Assembly (NCBI RefSeq): GCF_001642725.1
Contig: NZ_LSUQ01000016.1
Location: 1-52,641, forward strand
DNA length: 52,641 bases
Source: Ferroacidibacillus organovorans
GTDB lineage: Bacteria; Bacillota; Bacilli; Alicyclobacillales; SLC66
Direction of reading: 5' to 3'
This document shows, in pieces, positions 17,548-25,573 of this stretch. Numbering within the stretch: the stretch's first letter is position 1; every line of letters starts with the position of its first letter. Under the pieces are notes generated by a model, which made no database searches, was not told where the DNA came from, and saw only the letters and a list, made by a program, of their open reading frames with translations. Position numbers and translations under genes: made by a program.

Positions 17548-17571
17548 TGACACAAATTGTAACTTATGTCA
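17548..17571. promoter_or_regulatory. Candidate operator, 24-bp imperfect palindrome
   Basis: TGACA at 17548-17552 and TGTCA at 17567-17571 bound a 24-bp element in which 9 of 12 base pairs are symmetric. It lies in the divergent region between the HTH-TPR regulator and the lipoprotein gene, where an autoregulatory RRNPP protein would be expected to bind. Binding is inferred. Confidence 0.45.
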
Positions 17572-17574
17572 TGC

Positions 17575-17589
17575 GTGTATCCGATACAC
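17575..17589. promoter_or_regulatory. Candidate operator, perfect palindrome
   Basis: GTGTATCCGATACAC is a perfect 6-3-6 inverted repeat three bases from the 24-bp palindrome. The two sites together could bind two dimers of the adjacent regulator or of another factor. No protein can be assigned from sequence alone. Confidence 0.4.
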
Positions 17590-17699
17590 AAAAATGATAA
17601 GGTTTCCTTAGAGTACTCAGCAATACAAAATGACCAAGGTGATTATATTTTGTAATTCTATACATTCAATGTTCAAAACGAGGAGATCGAGTATCGCGG

Positions 17700-17719
17700 C
17701 CTCCTAACCTACCAGGAGG
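17700..17719 (+). promoter_or_regulatory. Hairpin occluding the lipoprotein Shine-Dalgarno
   Basis: CCTCCT (17700-17705) is exactly complementary to the AGGAGG Shine-Dalgarno (17714-17719) with an 8-base loop AACCTACC. The stem would hide the ribosome-binding site of the lipoprotein at 17728, suggesting translational control or simply lowered expression. Confidence 0.45.
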
Positions 17720-17727
17720 TATATCCA

Positions 17728-18867
17728 ATGCGCAAAACACAAATAGCTACCCTTCTTTTACTACCCGCGATCCTTACAGGTTGTGCATCGACCACCTCTG
17801 CGCATTCTAATCATCCAACAAAAGGGTCACACTCTGCAACAAACGTCTCAAATGCCACGACTAAAGAAATCAATGCAACCCATTTTGGCTACGAGAGTTA
17901 CGGAATAAAAATCCACTTTTCCTCAAATAAATATCAAGTTCAAGCGTATACTCCCTCTCTTGGTTTTATAGGCATAAACTCGGCTCTTAAACCCTATTCT
18001 CGCTATAAATTCAAAGCTGGGTACGGATCCATGATTCAGCTAAGCACCAACAAGGTGTTGCCTCAACCTTCGCCAATTATTGGATATGAACCCGCCTTTA
18101 TCCTCTCGAACGGACAGTTTTTGTGCTATATCTATCAGTCTCAAGGAATAGGCCCTGATTACGGCGAGATCGTCTACGCCTACAACATTAAAACTAAAAT
18201 TACAACTAAACTCTGGAACCCAGCGAATGGCACAAATCAGCAACTCTCTAATTTTCATCTAACCGGAAATCAGCTCTACTTTGCGGTTCAAAGCACAAAA
18301 GGAAACACCGCATTTGTTCAAATTCATCGAGTTAATTTGCCGACCATGCGTCAGAACATTGTATTTTCATCTAAAGGCGGTATCAATCAATACGTCGTGG
18401 AGGATTTTGCTATATCCAAAGGAAAAATTGGAATCATTTGGACGCCAGGGAGTCATTTCATACCTGTCGTAGACCACAACCCGTACGAACCGTATGATGT
18501 AACCATTGGAGCCATCAACGGAACTACAAAAAAAGTCATATTTAGAGGCGTTAATGCAGGTGCCTTCAATATGCAAGCGAAAAACGGAATATGGGCTTGG
18601 TCTGATCTAACATCCGGTGTAGAATGTTATTCATCACGCATTAACACAGTATGGAATGTCTCCAGTCAACCATCCTATGTGAAAACAGATGGTGTCACAG
18701 TATGGTGGAGATCTGTAAATACGAATCAATGTGGTGGATTTGATACAAAAACACAAAAATTTGTTAAATTCAACCAAATAAAAGCTCCATTCACCCCAAT
18801 TATTTCAGACGGTCGCGTAATACTGCTTACTGGCATCCACACAGATTATTGGACTCTAACCAAGTGA
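17728..18867 (+). CDS. Lipoprotein of unknown function
   Basis: A 379-residue exported protein. The first 19 residues form a lipoprotein signal ending in the lipobox LTGC (Cys19), followed by a Ser/Thr/His-rich linker to about residue 50. The remainder is rich in beta-strand patterns and aromatic residues, with repeated G-x-W/Y-type turns (GYEPAFILSNGQFLCYIYQ, NGIWAWSDL, DGVTVWWRS, DGRVILLTG). This could be a beta-propeller, but no named family is recognised. It is divergent from the RRNPP regulator and shares its low GC content, so it is a plausible target gene. No obvious partner follows; the next gene is convergent. Signal peptide and lipobox are seen; target status is inferred. Confidence 0.7.
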   Translation: MRKTQIATLLLLPAILTGCASTTSAHSNHPTKGSHSATNVSNATTKEINATHFGYESYGIKIHFSSNKYQVQAYTPSLGFIGINSALKPYSRYKFKAGYGSMIQLSTNKVLPQPSPIIGYEPAFILSNGQFLCYIYQSQGIGPDYGEIVYAYNIKTKITTKLWNPANGTNQQLSNFHLTGNQLYFAVQSTKGNTAFVQIHRVNLPTMRQNIVFSSKGGINQYVVEDFAISKGKIGIIWTPGSHFIPVVDHNPYEPYDVTIGAINGTTKKVIFRGVNAGAFNMQAKNGIWAWSDLTSGVECYSSRINTVWNVSSQPSYVKTDGVTVWWRSVNTNQCGGFDTKTQKFVKFNQIKAPFTPIISDGRVILLTGIHTDYWTLTK

Positions 18868-18959
18868 AAACTCCGCGTTCCGGCGTAAAGATCATACCCA
18901 TGTCAAGGCAGTTCGCTCCTATGCCATTGACTACCCTACATTTGCAGTCGATAAAGAAC

Positions 18960-19607
18960 TCACAAACGCCTAAAGCTCTTGTCGCTCACAGCCTGCGAAG
19001 AGGCACCCTTGGCGTGTGTAACGTTCGGATGGCTAGTGCTTCCCACCGCATTCATAGGCACCCGCCATTTATGCAAGAAGCTCATGATTTCACGCTTTGC
19101 CCGGCTTCGATTTCCGACAATGGTGGCATCGATCGCATAAGTATACCGGTTTCCATAGGCAATCACCCAGTACTCATACGTTGCAATGGTAGAATCAGCC
19201 GCGGCTGGTGGGGTTCTCTCGTTAAGCACGAGCATTACCTTCCCAGCGGATGACGATACCCTTTCGTGACTCAAAACCTGAGAGTGATTTCCCACAACTA
19301 AAAAATACCTTTCATGCTTAACGTATGAAGGTGGCAGACTCGTAATCAGGAGCTGAATCGATACATCCTTCCAGCGAACAGAATGTTCTGGCGTAACAAC
19401 CTTCCCATTCGGCAATGTCAAGGATGTCTGAAACCATTCATTTGTTGGTCTCTTTTGATGAAGGGTCGTTCCCTGGTGAGCCGTATCCTTGCTCCTTGAT
19501 GTGGCATGGGCAGAGCCAGACAAACTACCACAGCCACTGAGGATCAGCAACGATGCACCTAATGTACCGATGAGTAAACGACGATAACTCGATGTGTGTT
19601 TCATCAT
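18960..19607 (-). CDS. Lipoprotein of unknown function
   Basis: A 215-residue predicted lipoprotein with a basic N-terminus, hydrophobic core and lipobox LSGC (Cys26), then a Ser/His/Thr-rich linker to about residue 52. The mature domain (ERYFLVVGNHSQVLSH, STIATYEYWVIAYGNRYTYAIDATIVGNRS) looks like an alpha/beta fold resembling PsbP/DUF-type lipoproteins, but no family can be named. GGGGGA precedes the first of two ATG codons. It is convergent with the 17728 lipoprotein and upstream of the rplT terminator; no operon partner. Composition is intermediate between the AT-rich segment and the housekeeping genes. Confidence 0.7.
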   Translation of the reverse strand: MMKHTSSYRRLLIGTLGASLLILSGCGSLSGSAHATSRSKDTAHQGTTLHQKRPTNEWFQTSLTLPNGKVVTPEHSVRWKDVSIQLLITSLPPSYVKHERYFLVVGNHSQVLSHERVSSSAGKVMLVLNERTPPAAADSTIATYEYWVIAYGNRYTYAIDATIVGNRSRAKREIMSFLHKWRVPMNAVGSTSHPNVTHAKGASSQAVSDKSFRRL

Positions 19608-19662
19608 TTAGTAAATCCCCCCACATTAGCAGATCGATCGCAGTTAACTTGCAAATTACACC

Positions 19663-19694
19663 AAAAGAGCTGCGCCGACTCGCGGACGCAGCTC
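19663..19694 (-). terminator. Terminator of the infC-rpmI-rplT operon
   Basis: On the minus strand GAGCTGCG and CGCAGCTC form an 8-bp stem, extended by TCCG/CGG-like pairs, followed by TTTT. It lies about 100 bases after the rplT stop. Confidence 0.8.
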
Positions 19695-19794
19695 TCTCGA
19701 AATCCTGTGGTATTGTCGCGATCAGCGCAGCGACGCGCCAAACGCGTATAAAACAACCGAACGTGCCGTACGCAGTACAGCAGCGCGCAAGTCT

Positions 19795-20154
19795 TTACGC
19801 TTGCAGTTTCGTTTTCGCGACACCCGCGAGTTCGGAAAACGCATGCGCGTCCGAAACCGCAAGGTCTGCCAGCATTTTGCGGTTCACTTCAACGCCCGCT
19901 TGCTTGAGTCCAAACATCAGCTTGCTGTACGACAGACCGTTCTGGCGAGCTGCCGCGTTGATCCGCTGAATCCAAAGGCGGCGGAAATCACGCTTGCGGA
20001 CGCGACGGTCGCGGTACGCGTACATGAGCGACTTCATAACTTGTTGGTTCGCGGTGCGGAACAAGCGGTGTTTCGAGCCAAAGTAACCTTTAGCGAGCTT
20101 TAAAATCTTTTTGTGGCGACGACGCGTGATCGTTCCACCTTTAACCCTTGGCAT
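19795..20154 (-). CDS. rplT: 50S ribosomal protein L20
   Basis: The 119-residue early-assembly protein of the large subunit, binding 23S rRNA. It is immediately recognisable from [29 protein letters not shown] and [21 protein letters not shown], and is full length. In Bacillota L20 also represses its own operon by binding a leader mimic upstream of infC, which fits the attenuator found here. It is the last gene of infC-rpmI-rplT. Confidence 0.98.
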   Translation of the reverse strand: MPRVKGGTITRRRHKKILKLAKGYFGSKHRLFRTANQQVMKSLMYAYRDRRVRKRDFRRLWIQRINAAARQNGLSYSKLMFGLKQAGVEVNRKMLADLAVSDAHAFSELAGVAKTKLQA

Positions 20155-20216
20155 ACGTAAAATCCTCCCGGTGCGTGGTTCTCATTTCATCAAACGCTCG
20201 CGAGCAGTTCGATGTC

Positions 20217-20414
20217 TTATAGGTACGTGATCATCTGTTTGATGCGTTTGACATCAGACGGCGACATCGTCGTCGAATGGCGCAGTTGACGCTTACGCTT
20301 TGCAGACTTGCTTGTAAAAAGATGGCTTGTAAACGCGTGATTGCGCTTGATCTTCCCGGAGCCTGTCTTTTTAAAACGCTTCGCAGCTCCGCGATGAGTT
20401 TTCATTTTCGGCAT
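20217..20414 (-). CDS. rpmI: 50S ribosomal protein L35
   Basis: A 65-residue basic protein with the complete family sequence pattern [30 protein letters not shown] and a C-terminal DVKRIKQMI. It lies between infC and rplT in the conserved translation operon, 26 bases after infC and about 60 bases before rplT, with an AGGTACACC-type leader. Confidence 0.97.
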   Translation of the reverse strand: MPKMKTHRGAAKRFKKTGSGKIKRNHAFTSHLFTSKSAKRKRQLRHSTTMSPSDVKRIKQMITYL

Positions 20415-20440
20415 GGTGTACCTCCACAGCGCACGTGCGC

Positions 20441-20971
20441 TTACGATGTTTTTTCTGCGTTGTGACGGGGATTCAAAATGATAATCATGTTGCGACCCTC
20501 AAGGCGCGGCGCGCGCTCAAGCGTTCCGAACGGTTCCAACTCTTTGACCATCTTTTCAAGGACAGCCTGCCCGATCCCCGGGTGCGTAATCTCACGACCG
20601 CGAAAACGAACCGCCGCCTTCACTTTGTCTCCCTCTTGGAGAAACTTTGTGGCTGCTTTGACCTTTGTTTCGAAATCGTGATCCTCAATATTTGGCGTCA
20701 TGCGAATTTCCTTGATCATGACAACCTTTTGATTCTTACGCGCCTCTTTCTCTTTCTTGCTCTGCTCGTACTTGAATTTGCCATAGTCCATAATCCTACA
20801 GACCGGCGGTTTCGCCGTAGGAGCGACATTGACGAGATCGAGGTTTTTCTCCATCGCGATCCGAAGCGCCTCGCGAATGTTTACAATCCCGAGTTGGGCG
20901 TTTGCTTCGTCGATCAAGCGAACTTCGCGCGCGCGAATGCCTTCGTTGATCTGTACGTCCTCTTTGCTAAT
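20441..20971 (-). CDS. infC: Translation initiation factor IF-3 (ATT start)
   Basis: The 176-residue factor that prevents premature subunit joining and proofreads start codons. Family blocks are present: [66 protein letters not shown] and [12 protein letters not shown]. The first methionine or TTG in frame is 18 codons too far in. The true start is the ATT at 20971-20969, seven bases after GGAGGTG, giving [12 protein letters not shown] non-AUG start is a known autoregulatory device, since IF-3 discriminates against such codons. The operon promoter lies inside the 3' end of thrS, and an attenuator lies in the leader. Confidence 0.95.
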   Translation of the reverse strand: MSKEDVQINEGIRAREVRLIDEANAQLGIVNIREALRIAMEKNLDLVNVAPTAKPPVCRIMDYGKFKYEQSKKEKEARKNQKVVMIKEIRMTPNIEDHDFETKVKAATKFLQEGDKVKAAVRFRGREITHPGIGQAVLEKMVKELEPFGTLERAPRLEGRNMIIILNPRHNAEKTS

Positions 20972-21014
20972 CGTTCAACACCTCCGCAGTCTTTTCTTCC
21001 TTTTGCCTTGCCAT

Positions 21015-21049
21015 CACAAAAGAGTGCGCGGATTCGCATCCGCGCACTC
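21015..21049 (-). terminator. Attenuator in the infC (L20-type) leader
   Basis: A 12-bp perfect stem, GAGTGCGCGGAT/ATCCGCGCACTC with a GCGA loop, is followed by TTTTGTG on the minus strand. It lies about 45 bases before the infC start and about 115 bases after the predicted transcription start. In Bacillota the infC leader is terminated prematurely when free L20 binds, and this hairpin is in the right place for that. The upstream L20-binding fold itself I cannot prove by eye. Confidence 0.75.
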
Positions 21050-21166
21050 ACGTCTCGCTATCGTCCATCCATCATCATACACTAGGACAGGCAGCGACCC
21101 ATAGACACTCATGCGAGATCACGGGGTGAGAAGACAGGCTTCTGCTTAAACTGCATTTGCACAAAG

Positions 21167-21195
21167 ATCATACCAGATTTGCGCGACGATCACAA
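21167..21195 (-). promoter_or_regulatory. Promoter of the infC-rpmI-rplT operon
   Basis: TTGTGA (21195-21190) and TATGAT (21172-21167) are 17 bases apart on the minus strand, just past the thrS stop codon. Read-through from thrS is also possible. Confidence 0.7.
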
Positions 21196-21199
21196 CTGC

Positions 21200-23134
21200 T
21201 CAACTGCGACGCGCAATTTCCGTCACGACACGCTCCGCGAACTCGTCCGCCGCGACCGCGCCTTGGTCGCCGTCTACTCGATGCCGCACAGACACCGCGT
21301 TCGCATCCTGCTCTTTTTGTCCCACAACGAGCATGTACGGGATCTTGTCGAGCTGCGCCGCCCGGATCTTGTAACCGATCTTCTCCTGGCGACGATCCAC
21401 CTCCACCCGCACACCGCGCGCGCGAAGCATCTCTTCCACCTCTGCCGCATACGCCTCCTGCCCCGTCGTCACAGGCAGGATACGCACTTGCAGCGGCGCC
21501 AGCCAGAGTGGGAACGCCCCTTTGTAATTCTCAATCAGATAGGCGACCATGCGCTCCATCGTGCTCACGATCCCTCGATGAATGACGACAGGGCGGTGCG
21601 CGCGACCGTCTTCACCGATGTACTCAAGCTCAAAACGCTCCGGCAGATGGAAATCAAGCTGCGCCGTAGAGAGCGTCTCTTCTTTTCCAAGCGCCGTCTT
21701 CACCTGCACGTCGAGCTTTGGCCCATAAAACGCCGCTTCACCGATCGCCTCTTCAAATGGCAAGCCCATCTCCGTGAGCACCTCGCGCAGCATGCCTTCT
21801 GCGCGCTCCCACATCGCGTCTGACGCGACGTACTTCTCCGTGTTCGCAGGATCGCGCAGCGAGAGGCGATACGAAAAATCGGTGATCGCAAAATCTTTGT
21901 ACACCTGTTGAATGAGGCGCACCACACGCTGAAACTCACCTTTGACCTGATCGAGCGTGCAGAAGATGTGCGCGTCATTCAGCGTCATCGCGCGCACCCG
22001 CTGAAGCCCTGCGAGTGTCCCCGACATCTCATAGCGATGCATCGTGCCAAGCTCCCCGATGCGTAGCGGAAGATCGCGATACGAATGCATATCTGACTTG
22101 TAAACCATCATGTGGTGCGGACAGTTCATCGGCCGCAGCACCAATTCCTCATTGTCCATCGCCATCGGCGGGAACATGTCCTCGTGATAGTGATCCCAGT
22201 GCCCGCTGATTTTGTAGAGTTCGACACTGCCGAGCACCGGCGTGTAGACGTGACTGTAGCCGAGCCGCTCCTCCAGATCTACGATATACCGCTCAATGGT
22301 GCGCCTGACCGTCGCGCCGTTTGGCAGCCAGAGTGGGAGCCCTTGCCCAACTTCCTTGGCGAGCGTGAACAGCTTGAGCTCTTTGCCGATCTTGCGGTGA
22401 TCACGCTCTTTCATTTCCTCAAGCAGGGCGAGATGCGCCTCAAGCTCCGACGCCTTGCGAAAGCTTGTCGCATAAATCCGCGTCAATTGCTCACGCTTTG
22501 CATCCCCCCGCCAGTATGCGCCCGCGATGCTCAAGAGTTTGAACGACTTGATCTTCCCGGTTGACGGGAGGTGCGGTCCGCGGCACAGATCCGTAAATTC
22601 CCCTTGCGTAAACATAGTGATCGTCTCAGACTCTGGCAGATCCTCGATCAGCTCAACCTTGAAGCGGTCGTTTCGCTCGGCAAAATAGGCAAGCGCCTCC
22701 CCCCGCGACATGACCGTGCGTACAATCGGATAATCCGCTTTGATGATCTCTTGCATCACGCGCTCAATCTCAGGAAACTGTTCCGTCGTAAACGCGTGAT
22801 CCGCAAAATCATAGTAGAATCCGTCTTCAATTACTGGTCCGATGGCAAACTTCGTCTCCGGATAAAGCCGCGCCACCGCCTGCGCCATGACGTGCGCCGT
22901 GGTGTGCCGGTACACCTCAAGCCCTTCTTTGTCATCAAACATGACCAATTGCAAACTGGCATCCCGATCGATCGGCGCGCGCAGATCGACAAACTTCCCG
23001 TCAATCTTTCCTGCCACCGTCTGTCGCGCGACGCCTGCACTGATGTCTCTGGCGATATCCTGCACGGTGACTCCGGCTTCATAGGTGCGTACAGACCCGT
23101 CTTTTAGCGTAATCGCTACATTTGACTGCGCCAT
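21200..23134 (-). CDS. thrS: Threonyl-tRNA synthetase
   Basis: A class II synthetase of 644 residues that charges tRNA-Thr. Domains in order: TGS (about 1-62), the editing/SAD domain with zinc-type residues ([10 protein letters not shown] near residue 73 and the distal [16 protein letters not shown]), the catalytic core with [25 protein letters not shown], motif 2 [26 protein letters not shown] and motif 3 [17 protein letters not shown], then the HGTP anticodon-binding domain. The core cysteine and two histidines for zinc are visible. ORF length permits an earlier start, but the ATG at 23134 follows GAAGGAGGAATAGTG. A T-box leader lies immediately upstream. Order ytxC-thrS-infC matches Bacillus. 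Confidence 0.97.
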   Translation of the reverse strand: MAQSNVAITLKDGSVRTYEAGVTVQDIARDISAGVARQTVAGKIDGKFVDLRAPIDRDASLQLVMFDDKEGLEVYRHTTAHVMAQAVARLYPETKFAIGPVIEDGFYYDFADHAFTTEQFPEIERVMQEIIKADYPIVRTVMSRGEALAYFAERNDRFKVELIEDLPESETITMFTQGEFTDLCRGPHLPSTGKIKSFKLLSIAGAYWRGDAKREQLTRIYATSFRKASELEAHLALLEEMKERDHRKIGKELKLFTLAKEVGQGLPLWLPNGATVRRTIERYIVDLEERLGYSHVYTPVLGSVELYKISGHWDHYHEDMFPPMAMDNEELVLRPMNCPHHMMVYKSDMHSYRDLPLRIGELGTMHRYEMSGTLAGLQRVRAMTLNDAHIFCTLDQVKGEFQRVVRLIQQVYKDFAITDFSYRLSLRDPANTEKYVASDAMWERAEGMLREVLTEMGLPFEEAIGEAAFYGPKLDVQVKTALGKEETLSTAQLDFHLPERFELEYIGEDGRAHRPVVIHRGIVSTMERMVAYLIENYKGAFPLWLAPLQVRILPVTTGQEAYAAEVEEMLRARGVRVEVDRRQEKIGYKIRAAQLDKIPYMLVVGQKEQDANAVSVRHRVDGDQGAVAADEFAERVVTEIARRS

Positions 23135-23167
23135 CACTATTCCTCCTTCTCTATGCCTATCTGAATG

Positions 23168-23427
23168 CAAAAAAGCGCCCCGCCCTTGGATCATCCAAGG
23201 GACGAGAGCGCTGCCGCTTCCGTGGTTCCACCCAACTTCACACGCATATCTGCGTGCCTTCAGCCGCGTAACGTGCGGTTCCGTCCACTCTTATCGCGTA
23301 TGCGTTCAGAAGGAAGCGTACAGTGTGGTAAATCGATTCGCCAGACCCTAGACAGGCTTTCAGCGTTCGCCCGTCCTCTCTGCAAGGTGCCGAATCGTTC
23401 TTGTCACCGATCATCGCCGTATGCATT
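23168..23427 (-). promoter_or_regulatory. T-box leader of thrS
   Basis: The T-box element GGGTGGAACCACGG is read at 23233-23220 on the minus strand. The following terminator has a long stem (23212-23174, core TCCCTTGGAT/ATCCAAGGG-like around GATC) and six T. Stem I lies about 23427-23300. ACC at 23329-23327 is the likely specifier codon for threonine, but I placed it by eye and other ACN triplets are nearby. The leader links thrS expression to uncharged tRNA-Thr. Confidence 0.88.
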
Positions 23428-23433
23428 TGCATC

Positions 23434-23462
23434 ACTTTACACCATCGATACTGCCGTGTCAA
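23434..23462 (-). promoter_or_regulatory. SigA-type promoter of thrS
   Basis: A perfect TTGACA (23462-23457) is followed after 17 bases by TAAAGT (23439-23434). The -35 box overlaps the last codons of ytxC. Confidence 0.75.
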
Positions 23463-24352
23463 CTCTTTTCCAGCGGATAAAATTCACTTAGAAACGGATC
23501 CACCTCTGCACTGGTGCGTTTCTTGACGCGATCGCCAAACACTTTTTCTACCGTCATGAAAAAGGGAATTTCAGGTGCATCCGCGTGCAGTACGATCCGC
23601 TCTGGTCCGCGCGTGATCAGTGCGCTCATCAGCACATCATGCGGATGGAGATCCCGGCTGCTGTGCTTCAACGCAATTTCATTCATCAGCGTCAAATCAA
23701 GCTCTTGACGGTTTTCCTCATAGGCGCGAATCACGTTTTGCGCGCACACGAGATGAATTTCACCCGGCGTCTGTTTTGCAGAATCTGCAAAAAAACGCAG
23801 TACACTGACAAATTCCTCATATTCTTTATTCGCGAGAAACGAATCGACGGTATCCTTTACCACATCGTGAATCAAACTCATCCGCTCAGCAAAACGAAAC
23901 GTCATGACGCCGCCCAGGTGAACTTCTCCCTGCCGGAGCAACAGTTCGCGTATTTGCAAATAGAGAAGCGGCTTTCTGCTCTCCATGCCTTCTTGCGAAT
24001 CTTTGGCAAGTTCAGCGGGATAGTTCATTGCCATCTCGCGAAACGCTCGCACCTGAAGGAGATTTTGTTCGTCGTCATCGAGATAGCTGTGATGTTCCCA
24101 CAGTGTCCTCCCGATAAAACGGTAGAGCCAAACCCCTCTCAGATAGCGAAACAAAAGCAGTGCAATCCTACTGCATACCGCCTCATTCGATTCAATCCCT
24201 TCCACGTGCAGATCGACATAATTCGGGCACTCAAGATCGTCGACAGAGAGCGAGAACACGATTCCTTTTCTTGCGAGATCCGACGACCTCTTTTGAAGCC
24301 ACAGGAGAAAATCGCGCTTGTCATCCGATGTCGTAATGCGCATGTAGTGCAC
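23459..24352 (-). CDS. ytxC: Sporulation protein YtxC family
   Basis: A 297-residue soluble protein of the YtxC family, encoded upstream of thrS as in Bacillus. Family-like segments include LLLFRYLRGVWLYRFIGRTLWEHHSYLDDDE, DSFLANKEYEEFVSVLRFFAD and TPGEIHLVCAQN. The molecular role is unknown; Bacillus ytxC is expressed during sporulation. The frame is open to 24472, but the GTG at 24352 lies seven bases after GGAGG and gives a length close to the family's. The gene ends inside the thrS promoter. Confidence 0.82.
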   Translation of the reverse strand: MHYMRITTSDDKRDFLLWLQKRSSDLARKGIVFSLSVDDLECPNYVDLHVEGIESNEAVCSRIALLLFRYLRGVWLYRFIGRTLWEHHSYLDDDEQNLLQVRAFREMAMNYPAELAKDSQEGMESRKPLLYLQIRELLLRQGEVHLGGVMTFRFAERMSLIHDVVKDTVDSFLANKEYEEFVSVLRFFADSAKQTPGEIHLVCAQNVIRAYEENRQELDLTLMNEIALKHSSRDLHPHDVLMSALITRGPERIVLHADAPEIPFFMTVEKVFGDRVKKRTSAEVDPFLSEFYPLEKS

Positions 24353-24505
24353 GATCAAACCTCCAAACTCCCCGATCGCCCTTTGTTCCTCGCGACGGCA
24401 TCGCCGATTCCCGACTGCAAGGTTCACATGGAAGGTTTGAGAGAGGTCCAATTGGCGGGGGTCGTCATCCATATCACCTACAGTATGGCTAGATGATATG
24501 GTCCG

Positions 24506-25381
24506 CTATACCTTTTTTACACGTCGAATGGCCTGCACCATGCTTATGCTCGCGATGAAAAAAACAGGAATGACGGCCAGGAAAAATCCGATGCCAATTT
24601 GGTGGAGATTATGAACGTGAATTCCTGTTGTAAAACCCCACGATTCCGTCGGGATGATCAGCGAAAAACCGCCGACAAGAAGAAAAACAAGCCCGCCGTA
24701 AAACAGAACCTGGCCGGATACGTGGCGCGCGATGAAGCGCAGGGCGTCACTCGAAACGTTCATTCGACTGATGATAAAGCCAATGAGACCACCGAACGCG
24801 ATTTGCATAATCATCGTGCCAATGCCAAAAAAGAATCCGGGAAGAAATCCGACGTAAGCAGACGGCATTTGCGGCGCAAGCACTGTGTAAACGATGACCG
24901 CAAACGCGCCCGTCCCAAAGCCTGCGATAAATCCATGCATAAGCGCGAGACGAACGGATGAACGCGCGCTAAGACCTGTGTCTGTCGCGGGCGAGAGCCG
25001 AAGCGCGCGCGTGAGCACAGACTCGAACCACCCCAGCCAGTGAATGTGGCGGCCAAGGCGCAGGATATACACGCCAGACAGCGCCATCACGAATCCGACG
25101 ATGACATAGATCAACGCGTTTGCGTGAAAGAGCAGTGTCACTTGTTTGAGCGCAACGAACGCCACTTCAGACATGAGCGCACGCTGTACGGTAAATGCGA
25201 GGGAAAAAGCGAAACCTGCCCGCATCCCACCCCGCGTGCTGTAGCTTCCAACCGAATAGCTAAAGGTAATCGGCCACGTGTGTTCATCAGGCGTGATCCC
25301 GTGAACCATGCCAAGAAGCAGCGCCGTCAATAGAATCGTGAAGAGTGACATTGAACCTGAGGGATTCCACAGATTGATCAT
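24506..25381 (-). CDS. NicO/UreH-like metal permease under a Zur-box promoter
   Basis: A 291-residue polytopic membrane protein with about seven helices. The first helix carries GMVHGITPDEHTWPITFSY, where His, Asp, Glu and His resemble the H-x-x-x-D-H metal signature of NicO/NiCoT/HupE/UreH transporters. A second conserved LALMHGFIAGFGTGAF lies near residue 150, and GIHVHNLHQIG adds histidines near residue 258. AGGAGG precedes the ATG. The promoter is overlapped by a Zur-type box (25476-25496), with a weaker copy at 25417-25437. Zur represses zinc-uptake and zinc-sparing genes when zinc is plentiful, so a role in zinc (or nickel/cobalt) acquisition is inferred. It is a single-gene unit; the next gene downstream is ytxC. 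Sulfite-exporter-like function is an alternative. Confidence 0.72.
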   Translation of the reverse strand: MINLWNPSGSMSLFTILLTALLLGMVHGITPDEHTWPITFSYSVGSYSTRGGMRAGFAFSLAFTVQRALMSEVAFVALKQVTLLFHANALIYVIVGFVMALSGVYILRLGRHIHWLGWFESVLTRALRLSPATDTGLSARSSVRLALMHGFIAGFGTGAFAVIVYTVLAPQMPSAYVGFLPGFFFGIGTMIMQIAFGGLIGFIISRMNVSSDALRFIARHVSGQVLFYGGLVFLLVGGFSLIIPTESWGFTTGIHVHNLHQIGIGFFLAVIPVFFIASISMVQAIRRVKKV

Positions 25382-25416
25382 GGGGCCTCCTGAAATCTTT
25401 CATTCAAATGCTAGAT

Positions 25417-25437
25417 AAAACGAAATGATTACGATTA
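25417..25437. promoter_or_regulatory. Second, degenerate Zur-like box
   Basis: A 21-bp element centred on 25427 with one perfect half-site ATTACGA and a weaker partner ACGAAAT (7 of 10 symmetric positions). It lies downstream of the predicted transcription start of the permease gene, where a bound repressor could block elongation. Confidence 0.5.
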
Positions 25438-25449
25438 AGAACTGGTTCC

Positions 25450-25478
25450 ACTTTACCACAGCCACGCCCAGTTGTAAA
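25450..25478 (-). promoter_or_regulatory. Promoter of the metal permease gene
   Basis: TTTACA (25478-25473) and TAAAGT (25455-25450), 17 bases apart on the minus strand. The -35 box overlaps the end of the strong Zur-like palindrome. Confidence 0.65.
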
Positions 25479-25496
25479 TCGTAATCATTACGGTTT
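25476..25496. promoter_or_regulatory. Zur-type operator
   Basis: A 21-bp palindrome centred on 25486 with half-sites TCGTAAT and ATTACGG, symmetric at 9 of 10 positions. It matches the published Bacillus Zur box, whose core is TCGTAAT-N-ATTACGA, at all but one core position. The spacing and core differ from Fur and PerR boxes. Confidence 0.75.
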
Positions 25497-25507
25497 GATT
25501 CGAGATA

Positions 25508-25537
25508 TAAAAGAGCCCCTGCTGTAGCAGGAGCCCC
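25508..25537 (-). terminator. Terminator of the dienelactone hydrolase gene
   Basis: On the minus strand GGGGCTCCTGC, loop TACA, GCAGGGGCTC pair with G-U tolerance, followed by TTTTAT. Confidence 0.8.
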
Positions 25538-25573
25538 ATTCGGAAGCAATCACGCGCGCGTGCCAGACGAAGG

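Noticed and set aside
23585-24496. 303-codon open frame opposite ytxC
   Set aside because: Antisense shadow; low-complexity translation and no Shine-Dalgarno.
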